Origin: Planctomycetota bacterium
Lineage (GTDB): Bacteria; Planctomycetota; Planctomycetia; Isosphaerales; Isosphaeraceae
Reading direction: 5' to 3'
NCBI GenBank assembly: GCA_021778575.1
Contig: JAJYCH010000344.1
Coordinates: 1 to 5,783, forward strand
Length of the DNA: 5,783 nucleotides
Below are positions 1-5,022 of this stretch, in pieces. The translations under genes and the position numbers were made by a program. The notes below the pieces were generated by a model. It searched no databases and was not told the origin of the DNA. It saw nothing but the letters and a program-made list of their open reading frames with translations. The first letter of the stretch is position 1, and each line of letters starts with the position of its first letter.

Positions 1-150
1 GAGAACGCCTGGCTGATTCGCAATGGTCTCCTGGCCACCGAGCTGGGCAAGGAGTTCCCGCTCGAAGCGCTCGGGGAGGCGGTCCCCGAGGCGGGCTCAA
101 TGGGGCGTCACGGCAAGGTTTTGCTCCGGATCAGTTCGGGACAGCCGTGA
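1..150 (+). CDS. C-terminal fragment of a medium-chain (zinc-type) dehydrogenase / quinone oxidoreductase
   Basis: Frame 1 is open from the first base to a TGA at 148-150 and encodes 49 residues; the start lies outside the window. The ending, with FPLEALGEAVPEAG followed by GRHGKVLLRI, is typical of the C-terminus of the medium-chain dehydrogenase/reductase superfamily (alcohol dehydrogenases, NADPH:quinone reductases). In that family, a 'FPL.e...A' helix leads into a final 'GKvvl.' strand. Family members are cytosolic NAD(P)H-dependent oxidoreductases. The substrate cannot be told from this fragment, because the cofactor-binding Rossmann region and any zinc ligands are upstream. No T-rich terminator hairpin follows the stop. 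The superfamily call is fairly good; anything finer would be a guess. Confidence 0.62.
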   Translation, partial: ENAWLIRNGLLATELGKEFPLEALGEAVPEAGSMGRHGKVLLRISSGQP

Positions 151-211
151 TTCCGATTGTTTTCGGACTGGTGGAGGGCTGGTCCCGCACGGGCGGTCAA
201 ACCGGTTGAAC

Positions 212-233
212 CCACCCATACCGGTATGGGTGG
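212..233. repeat. Perfect 22-bp palindrome
   Basis: The 22 bases form an uninterrupted palindrome with 11-base half-sites CCACCCATACC and GGTATGGGTGG. All 11 pairs match and the symmetry ends sharply on both sides (C211 against A234). It sits 62 nt after the stop of the dehydrogenase and about 490 nt before the next likely start. There is no T-run after it, so it is unlikely to be an intrinsic terminator. It could be a binding site for a dimeric regulator or a small repeat; the sequence does not decide between these. Confidence 0.75.
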
Positions 234-644
234 AGAATGCTGAAGTCCCGACTCTGACGAGATTTGGAGAGAATTTCGGATTATTTGTTCGCCCTGCGCG
301 GGTCTGGGCGGTAGAATGATCTTTGTTCGGTCATCGATCGAGCCGCGTCGCGGAAGCGCACCGTCGGCCGATCGGACCTCGGTACGAACGACTCTCCCAC
401 CCATTTCTTCTCATTTCGCTGGATTGGCCGGCTCTGTCCCGATTCCTTCGGGGGCGAGTTTCGCTTTTTGCGACATCGAAGAAGGGGTATGAGTTTCGGC
501 GCGTGCCGTTCCAGCCAGGATTGATCGGCCGGTCCCTCGTTTTGATTCCGGGGGCCGATGGAGATTCGCCGCTCGATCGCTCGCCGGATTTCGCCGAACC
601 ATGACGCTCGCATTCTACTCAAAGTCCCGTCGCCATAGCGGGTC

Positions 645-674
645 TTGACGGATTGGGACAATTCCAAGAGGAAT
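645..674 (+). promoter_or_regulatory. Weak sigma70-like promoter candidate upstream of the 101-residue gene
   Basis: TTGACG (645-650) matches five of six bases of a -35 box. AGGAAT (669-674) follows after 18 nt and matches only three of six bases of a -10 box. The position, about 50 nt before the ATG at 725, is reasonable for a promoter. The poor -10 makes this a tentative call. Confidence 0.2.
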
Positions 675-724
675 TTGTTTCAAGAACCGAGGCCAGGCCG
701 CGACGGGCGGGGAAATTCGCAACG

Positions 725-1030
725 ATGAGCATAAGTGAATCCACGGGCGCGCAAGACTGGCGCGCGATTGCTTGCCTGGCTCCCAGCGGCGAACGCCTGC
801 TGTGCTACGGTGGGACGTCGGCCCAGGTTCGGGCCGCCTACACCGGGGCGTGGGGCGAGGTGATTCGCGACGAAGACCGGCCGACCGTCAAGGCCATCTC
901 CCTTCAACGCTGGGCCGGACTGGCCTGGGCCGGGCAGTGGGAGCACCAGACCTATCTGGCCGTCCCCGCCACCCGAGGCGGCAAGGCCGGACCGGGCGAC
1001 ACCACCGAACCGGTCGCTGCCAGTTCTTGA
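725..1030 (+). CDS. Hypothetical protein, 101 residues, small and tryptophan-rich
   Basis: I do not recognise the family. The frame extends upstream to an ATG at 653, but the ATG at 725 (protein begins MSISESTGAQDWRAI) is preferred. It has a G-rich stretch (GGCGGGGA, ending 713) about 11 nt upstream, and the residues before it look like untranslated leader. The protein has a folded-looking core, with DWRAIACLAPSGERLLCYGG at about 11-30, a helix-like AQVRAAYTGAWGEVI at 33-47, and a strand-like ending EHQTYLAVP at 73-81. A disordered Gly/Thr/Ala tail follows. It has five tryptophans (12, 43, 63, 68, 72) and two cysteines (17, 27), with no signal peptide and no membrane segment. The gene is monocistronic, with a strong terminator starting 30 nt after its stop. 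Codon use and the terminator support a real gene; its function is unknown. Confidence 0.68.
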   Translation: MSISESTGAQDWRAIACLAPSGERLLCYGGTSAQVRAAYTGAWGEVIRDEDRPTVKAISLQRWAGLAWAGQWEHQTYLAVPATRGGKAGPGDTTEPVAASS

Positions 1031-1059
1031 GACCAGAGCCGATCGCGACTTTTTCCGAG

Positions 1060-1086
1060 CCCCCGGATCTCCTCCGGGGGTTTTTT
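1060..1086 (+). terminator. Intrinsic (rho-independent) terminator of the 101-residue gene
   Basis: A perfect 8-bp stem (CCCCCGGA pairing with TCCGGGGG) with a 5-nt loop occupies 1060-1080 and is followed directly by six T residues at 1081-1086. It lies 30 nt after the stop codon at 1028-1030 on the same strand. This is a textbook intrinsic terminator and supports transcription of the upstream small gene. Confidence 0.9.
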
Positions 1087-1171
1087 CCTGCGCTGGTGTC
1101 CCAGACAGTGGTGGGATCGCGAGGGTTCGCGCGGCGAGAGTGTTTTAACGATAACTTCACGAGGAAGCCCA

Positions 1172-1314
1172 CTCTGGAGTGCGAGAGCTTGCTCTCGCTC
1201 TGGCGACCGGAGCTTGCTCCGAGCAGATTGATCTGGCCTTTCTGAGGTTTGCAGTTCTGGACCGTGGAGCAAGCTCCACGAAGCAAAGCGAGAGCAAGCT
1301 CTCGCACTCCAGAG
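1172..1314. repeat. REP-doublet (REPIN-like) inverted repeat of four mini-hairpins
   Basis: Two 49-nt arms (1172-1220 and 1266-1314) are inverted copies of each other around a 45-nt centre. The outer 28 bases of each arm are perfectly complementary (1172-1199 with 1287-1314). After 9 divergent bases on each side, a further 12 bases match perfectly (1209-1220 with 1266-1277). Each arm contains two small hairpins with a GAGC-TT-GCTC or GAGC-AA-GCTC core: an 8-bp stem at 1181-1198, 6 bp at 1208-1221, 8 bp at 1263-1280 and 8 bp at 1288-1305. No reading frame, transposase or clear target-site duplication accompanies it. The layout matches a non-autonomous REP doublet moved in trans by a REP-associated tyrosine transposase, although a purely structural role is not excluded. 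It fills most of the 1087-1423 intergenic space. Confidence 0.8.
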
Positions 1315-1423
1315 AACCAATCCGTCCGCGGCCACCCAGAAAATTTGGGTACACCCGACGCCAGAGAAGACGCGACTGCCAATGGAAGAACGCTCAGAAC
1401 CCTGAGTCCCAATTTCCGACTGT

Positions 1424-2539
1424 TCAGTCCGAAGACACCGGCCGTAACGGGTCGATCTCGGCCCGGCTGGGCCAGCTTGTGAGTTCGGGAAACCGGCGAG
1501 CGATCCGTTCGGCCAGATCCTCAACTCCTGGTCGCTCGGTAGCGTGGTGGCCGGCGACGATCAGTCCCAGTCCCAGGGCGTCGGCCTCGATCGCCCGGTG
1601 AAATCGCGCCTCGCCGGTCAGCAGCACGTCGGCCTTGAGCTTCTGCGCGTCGGGAAGGAAGTCGTCTCCCGCTCCGCAACAAAGCGCAACCCGCTCCACC
1701 AGGCGGTCGGGATCGCCGACAAACTGCGTCGCGGGAGCCTGGAGCAACCGCGCGACCCGGCTCGCGAAGGTTCCCAGCGGCTCAAGCGTTTCGAGCCGGC
1801 CGATTCGCCCCGAGCCAGGGCCGGAGGGAATCTCGGAAGAGATCGGATAAACGTCGATCGCCGGTTCTTCGTACGAATGACTCGACCGGACGGCGGCCAG
1901 GACCGCTTCGAGCCGATCCGCCGGGCAGACAAATTCAAGCCGCCACTCGCTGACGAGTTCGCGACGACCGACAGCGCCGATGGTCGGATTCGAGCCTTCC
2001 AGGCCGAGGAACGTGCCCGAGCCGGTCGCCCCGAACGAGCATTGCTCGTAAGCACCAATCCGCCCCGCGCCGGCGGCGAATGCCGAGGCAAGGACGCCTT
2101 CGCGGTCGGCTTCCGGCGTGAACACCACGACCTTGTGGCGAGTGGACGGCGGGGCCGGGCGGAGCGGCTCGACATCGACCAGGCCGATCCTCGCGGCGAG
2201 ACCGTCGTTGATCCCGCCGACCGTGTTGTCGAACGCCGTGTGCGGGCTCAGGATCGCCACACCAGCCCGGGCGAGCTTCCAGAGAAACGCGGTCTCCGGT
2301 CGGTCGGCCCGGAGCGATTTCGTCGGTTTGAACAGGATCGGATGATGGCTGACGATCGCCTGGACCCCTGCGGCAATCGCCTCGTCAGCCGATCGAGGGG
2401 TGACGGTCAAACAGGTCATCACGCGAGTGATCTCGGCCCGAGGGTCACCGAACAGGAGGCCGACGTTATCCCAAGATTCGGCCAGTCGGCTCGGGGCAAA
2501 ATCTTCGAGCCAGGCGAGAAGGTCGGCGACGGTGGTCAT
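1424..2539 (-). CDS. NIF3-family dinuclear metal centre protein (GTP cyclohydrolase 1 type 2-like)
   Basis: This 371-residue protein has the NIF3/YqfO layout. The N-terminal half carries ESWDNVGLLFGDP (about 21-33), SHHP (H65, H66) and HTAFD (H100, D104). A PII/CutA-like insert spans about 133-233 and ends in SYEEPAIDVYPI. The C-terminal half has GRIGRL (244-249), LTGEARFH (from about 307) and GHHATE (H331, H332, E335). These His/Asp/Glu residues match the family's two-metal site, and the length fits members that have the insert. Family members form hexameric rings; their cellular role is unsettled, and the cyclohydrolase label rests on limited evidence. The ATG at 2539 is preferred because it gives the usual MTTVADLL start and has a GGA 7 nt upstream; an in-frame ATG at 2551 would add four residues. 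It lies 76 nt behind pabC on the same strand, with a structured repeat between them. The family call is firm and the function is not. Confidence 0.93.
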   Translation of the reverse strand: MTTVADLLAWLEDFAPSRLAESWDNVGLLFGDPRAEITRVMTCLTVTPRSADEAIAAGVQAIVSHHPILFKPTKSLRADRPETAFLWKLARAGVAILSPHTAFDNTVGGINDGLAARIGLVDVEPLRPAPPSTRHKVVVFTPEADREGVLASAFAAGAGRIGAYEQCSFGATGSGTFLGLEGSNPTIGAVGRRELVSEWRLEFVCPADRLEAVLAAVRSSHSYEEPAIDVYPISSEIPSGPGSGRIGRLETLEPLGTFASRVARLLQAPATQFVGDPDRLVERVALCCGAGDDFLPDAQKLKADVLLTGEARFHRAIEADALGLGLIVAGHHATERPGVEDLAERIARRFPELTSWPSRAEIDPLRPVSSD

Positions 2540-2558
2540 GCGGTTTTCCATCCCATGG

Positions 2559-2615
2559 GGTGGGATCGGCCCACCATTCTTTCACGTTTGAATCCAATGG
2601 TGGGCCGAGCCCACC
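2559..2615. repeat. Inverted repeat with GGTGGG...CCCACC hairpins between pabC and the NIF3 gene
   Basis: Two 20-nt arms (2559-2578 and 2596-2615) are reverse complements with one mismatch, separated by 17 nt. Each arm also folds on itself (GGTGGG pairs with CCCACC around a 5-nt loop), so the element can form one long hairpin or two small ones. The only difference between the arms lies in the 5-nt loop. The right arm directly abuts the pabC stop codon (2616-2618). There is no T-run on the minus strand, so it is not a classical intrinsic terminator. It could slow transcription, protect the pabBC message at its 3' end, or be an inserted repeat. Confidence 0.8.
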
Positions 2616-3515
2616 TTACAATTGCAATCCGAGCCGGAGCCGTTTTTCGAGTTGTTCCTGAAGCATCCGGGTCAACCGGCCGGGGGCTTCGTATCGATAG
2701 ACGCGCTTCTTCGAGGCGTCGGTCACTCGACCCACCGGGATGATCCCTCGGACAGAGTTGGTCAAGAAAACCTCGAACGTAGAACGACCGGCCCAGCCTG
2801 ATTCGATCCCGGGTTTTTGCTCCCGGACCTCAGCGGACAATTCCCTGGCCAGTTCGATGACGACCTGACGCATGATCCCCGGCACAATTGGCGAGGCCGT
2901 CGAACTCGTGTAAATTGTGGGGCGTTTTGGCTGGAACGAGAGGAGGCCCCTCGTATCAGCGACCATCAAGAAGAAGTTGGTGCGACTTCCTTCATAATAG
3001 TAATAACTGTCGTGATTCTGGTCCCAATTTCCGCTCAAGGCTTCGTCAAAACCCTGCCGCCTCGCCTCCTCGAAGACGCGGCGTCGCTCCCAGTAATTCA
3101 GCGTCTTGTGGCGGGCCAACGTGTCCTTTGAATCAACCTCCCAGGAGTTCACGAGCAAGCTGGCACCTCCTTCGCCAACCGGCTCGGGCAAGGGACTCGA
3201 CTTCATCCAGACAATGGAATTTGTCGAGGCCGTCCCGCCGCTCGCGGTGATCCGGAGCATCCGGTCGCCGGTGATCCCCTCGGCTTCGAGCAACCTCCGA
3301 ACATCTTGCTCATGAGGTAAGCTCGACGGATCAATCGGCAAGTCCAACTCTGTTGCCGAACGAAGCAACCGGGCCTTATGACGTTCGAGCAACGTCGCCC
3401 GGCCGTTGTAGGTCCGGAAGGTCTCGAACAGGCCCAGGCCATGCTCGAAGGTTCGATCCGAGATCGGAATGGTCAAGCCGTCATCGGGCAGGATCTTGCC
3501 GTTCGACCAGATCAT
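2616..3515 (-). CDS. pabC: Aminodeoxychorismate lyase, PLP-dependent class IV aminotransferase fold
   Basis: PabC removes pyruvate from 4-amino-4-deoxychorismate to give p-aminobenzoate for folate synthesis in the cytosol. The 299-residue protein shows the class IV fold markers. These are the N-terminal 'SNG...ISDRTFEHGLGLFETFR' region (4-34), RHKTLNYWERRR with the predicted PLP lysine K137, EGSRTNFF (175-182), VPGIMRQ (211-217) and TNSVRGIIPV (252-261). Context settles the choice within the family: its ATG overlaps the pabB stop by 4 nt (ATGA), implying translational coupling. Branched-chain and D-amino-acid transaminases share the fold, but the neighbour and the HKTLN motif favour the lyase. 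One oddity is that the loop before E175 is longer than in E. coli PabC as I recall it, contains four consecutive tyrosines (171-174) and uses AT-rich codons unlike the rest of the gene. A structured repeat follows the stop immediately. Confidence 0.92.
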   Translation of the reverse strand: MIWSNGKILPDDGLTIPISDRTFEHGLGLFETFRTYNGRATLLERHKARLLRSATELDLPIDPSSLPHEQDVRRLLEAEGITGDRMLRITASGGTASTNSIVWMKSSPLPEPVGEGGASLLVNSWEVDSKDTLARHKTLNYWERRRVFEEARRQGFDEALSGNWDQNHDSYYYYEGSRTNFFLMVADTRGLLSFQPKRPTIYTSSTASPIVPGIMRQVVIELARELSAEVREQKPGIESGWAGRSTFEVFLTNSVRGIIPVGRVTDASKKRVYRYEAPGRLTRMLQEQLEKRLRLGLQL

Positions 3516-4879
3516 TGCTCGCTCCGGAACGCTTCGAGGGCCTGGCTCATCCCTCGGCCCTTGTCGAGGGTCTCGACGTATTCGAGTTCGGGGTCGGAGT
3601 CGGCGACGATCCCGCCGCCGACCTGATAGCTGACCTGGTCCCCTTCGACGAGCATCGTCCGGATCGCGATGTTGAACGCCGACAGTCCGCCCAGGCTGAA
3701 GTAGCCGATCGCTCCGGTGTAAACGCTCCGGCAGTTCGGTTCGAGTTCGTCGATGATCTGCATCGCCCGGATCTTGGGTGCCCCGGTGATCGAACCGCCG
3801 GGAAACAAGGCGCGGACGATGTCGATCGGTCCGAACTCGGGTCGGAGCCGACCTTCAATCGTGGCGACCAGGTGATGGACCTGCTCGAAGCTCTCGACCC
3901 GCCAGGGCTCGGTCACCTGAACCGTTCCGAACCGGCAGACCTTGCCCAGGTCGTTCCGTTCGAGGTCGACGATCATGGTCAGTTCGGCGCGGTCCTTGGT
4001 GCTGGCGGTCAGCTCGGCGGCGAGCCGGGTATCGGTGATCGCGTCGGACGACCGGGGGCGCGTCCCCTTGATCGGTCGGGTGATGATCCGGTCGGCCTCG
4101 GTCCGGTAAAAAAGCTCGGGACTGGCGCTCAGGATCGCCAGATCGTCCCAGGCGAGAAACCCGGCGAATGGGGCCGGGCTGATCGTTTTGAGCTTCAAGT
4201 AAAGGCCGAGCGGGTCGACTTTGCCCGTCGCGCGGAACCGGTGCGAGAGATTGGCCTGATAGATGTCGCCGGCGTTGATGTATTCCAGTGTTCGGGCGAT
4301 CGCCCGGCGGTAATCGTCGCGTCCCAGCTCGGCCAGGACCGGCGACAGGACCGATTCCGGACGCGGTTCGAGCGGCTGGTCAAGGTCGGTCCGCCAGCGT
4401 TCGCAGCGCTCTTCGAGACGCTGAGGGCCTTCGTCGAGGAAGTCCACGGCGTGCAGCGTCGCGGTCTTCCGAACATGATCGACGACGACAAACGTGTCGT
4501 AAAGACCGAAGCGCAGGCTCGGGAGCCGGGAATCGGTGCGGTTCCGGCGTGGGAGCCGTTCGATCCGGGGGGCGAGGTCGTACCCGAAGTAGCCGATCAG
4601 CCCGCCCTGAAACGGCGCGGCTGCGGGGTCGGGCCGGGTGTCGGATCGGGCCAGGCCGAGGTCGCGGACGGTTGTCGCCAGTCGTTCCAGCGCTGAACCG
4701 TCGAGCGACTCGAAGGTCTGTCGTGGTCGAGCCGCGAGGATACTCCAGCGACCGGCTTCGCCCAGGCCGGGTCCGCCTTCGAGCAAGGCCGGCTCGGACC
4801 ATGAGCCGATCCGGGCGGAGAGAAAATCGGGTTGGAAATCGATCCTGCGCTGGATCGACCGGGGACGCTCGGCAGGCAC
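3512..4879 (-). CDS. pabB: Aminodeoxychorismate synthase component I
   Basis: PabB aminates chorismate to 4-amino-4-deoxychorismate, using ammonia normally delivered by a PabA/TrpG glutaminase, which is not in this window. The 455 residues match the usual length. The N-terminal region (about 1-140) includes ALLEGG...GRWSILA. The chorismate-binding domain (about 187-450) carries GDIYQANLSHRF (204-215), SASPELF (251-257), PIKGTRPR (269-276), DLERNDLGK (305-313), PGGSITGAPKIRAM (360-373) and GGGIVADSDPELE (421-433). Lysine 271 in PIKGT separates PabB from anthranilate synthase TrpE, which has alanine there (PIAGT). The start is GTG at 4877-4879, supported by AGGAG 11 nt upstream and the absence of an in-frame ATG before residue 302. 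It is the first gene of the minus-strand cluster. The identification is firm. Confidence 0.95.
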   Translation of the reverse strand: MPAERPRSIQRRIDFQPDFLSARIGSWSEPALLEGGPGLGEAGRWSILAARPRQTFESLDGSALERLATTVRDLGLARSDTRPDPAAAPFQGGLIGYFGYDLAPRIERLPRRNRTDSRLPSLRFGLYDTFVVVDHVRKTATLHAVDFLDEGPQRLEERCERWRTDLDQPLEPRPESVLSPVLAELGRDDYRRAIARTLEYINAGDIYQANLSHRFRATGKVDPLGLYLKLKTISPAPFAGFLAWDDLAILSASPELFYRTEADRIITRPIKGTRPRSSDAITDTRLAAELTASTKDRAELTMIVDLERNDLGKVCRFGTVQVTEPWRVESFEQVHHLVATIEGRLRPEFGPIDIVRALFPGGSITGAPKIRAMQIIDELEPNCRSVYTGAIGYFSLGGLSAFNIAIRTMLVEGDQVSYQVGGGIVADSDPELEYVETLDKGRGMSQALEAFRSEQ

Positions 4880-4890
4880 GGGACGGGCAA

Positions 4891-4895
4891 CTCCT
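4891..4895 (-). promoter_or_regulatory. Shine-Dalgarno site supporting the GTG start of pabB
   Basis: The minus strand reads AGGAG here, 11 nt before the GTG at 4879. The spacing is slightly long, but it is a consensus match near the only plausible start, which argues for GTG rather than a missed ATG. Confidence 0.55.
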
Positions 4896-4939
4896 GAGAC
4901 GGATCGGGCGACGTTCGGTTACAATTGGACCATTCGCCC

Positions 4940-4967
4940 GTGGTGAGTGGCTAGTGGCAAGTTGGAG
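4940..4967 (+). repeat. Short degenerate heptamer tandem repeat
   Basis: Three consecutive 7-mers, GTGGTGA, GTGGCTA and GTGGCAA (4940-4960), are followed by a weaker fourth, GTTGGAG (4961-4967). The first three share GTGG at positions 1-4 and A at position 7. It lies in the divergent intergenic region. It could be the remains of a simple-sequence expansion, or chance. Confidence 0.4.
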
Positions 4968-5022
4968 TCGGCAAGACAAGCCCTACCTCCCGGGGACACT
5001 CGACCGAAGGATAAATCGTCCG

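Larger units (their letters stand above)
151..724. other. Gene-free stretch of about 570 nt with one perfect palindrome
   Basis: No reading frame here resembles a protein. Frames open on both strands (281-667 minus, 323-604 plus) translate to arginine- and serine-rich low-similarity sequence typical of chance frames in GC-rich DNA. Base composition is more mixed than in the genes, with AT-richer patches near 270-290, 400-420 and 660-680. The visible structure is the palindrome at 212-233 and a promoter-like hexamer near 645. An untranslated leader or small RNA for the gene at 725 is possible, but nothing seen proves it. Confidence 0.5.
4880..5022. promoter_or_regulatory. Divergent intergenic region between pabB and the isomerase-like gene
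   Basis: The 143 nt between two divergently transcribed genes must hold the start signals for both, unless the leaders come from further away. On the minus strand, TGTAAC (4918-4923) matches four of six -10 bases, but there is no good -35 box at the right distance. On the plus strand, TTGGAC (4925-4930) resembles a -35 box without a good -10. No clear operator or riboswitch structure is visible. The region also contains the short heptamer repeat at 4940-4960. Confidence 0.35.

Noticed and set aside
524..559. ATCGGCC...GGCCGAT inverted repeat in the gene-free stretch
   Set aside because: Seven-base arms with a 22-nt loop and GC-rich content are expected by chance at this composition.
281..667. 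128-codon minus-strand frame in the gene-free stretch (and a 93-codon plus-strand frame at 323-604)
   Set aside because: The two frames overlap on opposite strands, neither has a convincing ribosome site or protein-like pattern, and the compositions look random.
1172..1314. CRISPR array or insertion sequence
   Set aside because: The repeats are inverted rather than regularly spaced direct repeats, and there is no transposase or cas gene in the window.
1334..1350. ACCCA...TGGGT hairpin
   Set aside because: It has only five pairs with a 7-nt AT-rich loop, no T-run and no clear position relative to a gene end; it is compatible with chance.
1393..1406. Small hairpin (CTCAG/CTGAG) just past the NIF3 stop as a terminator
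   Set aside because: The 5-bp stem is short and the minus strand continues with CGTTCTTCC rather than a T-run, so it is too weak to call.
888..1524. Overlapping minus-strand frames of 174 and 190 codons
   Set aside because: They run through the terminator, the inverted repeat and the antisense of two genes; the repeat itself generates the repeated Ser/Arg/Ala/Leu peptide segments.
1544..2743. 399-codon open frame on the plus strand opposite the NIF3 gene
   Set aside because: It is antisense to a conserved protein with all family motifs intact, has Arg-rich composition and shows no recognisable domain.
3353..4696. 447-codon open frame on the plus strand opposite pabB and pabC
   Set aside because: It is fully antisense to two firmly identified genes, and its translation is rich in Arg/Asp/Gly/Val without motifs. 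Long antisense frames are expected in GC-rich genes with few A/T-rich stops.
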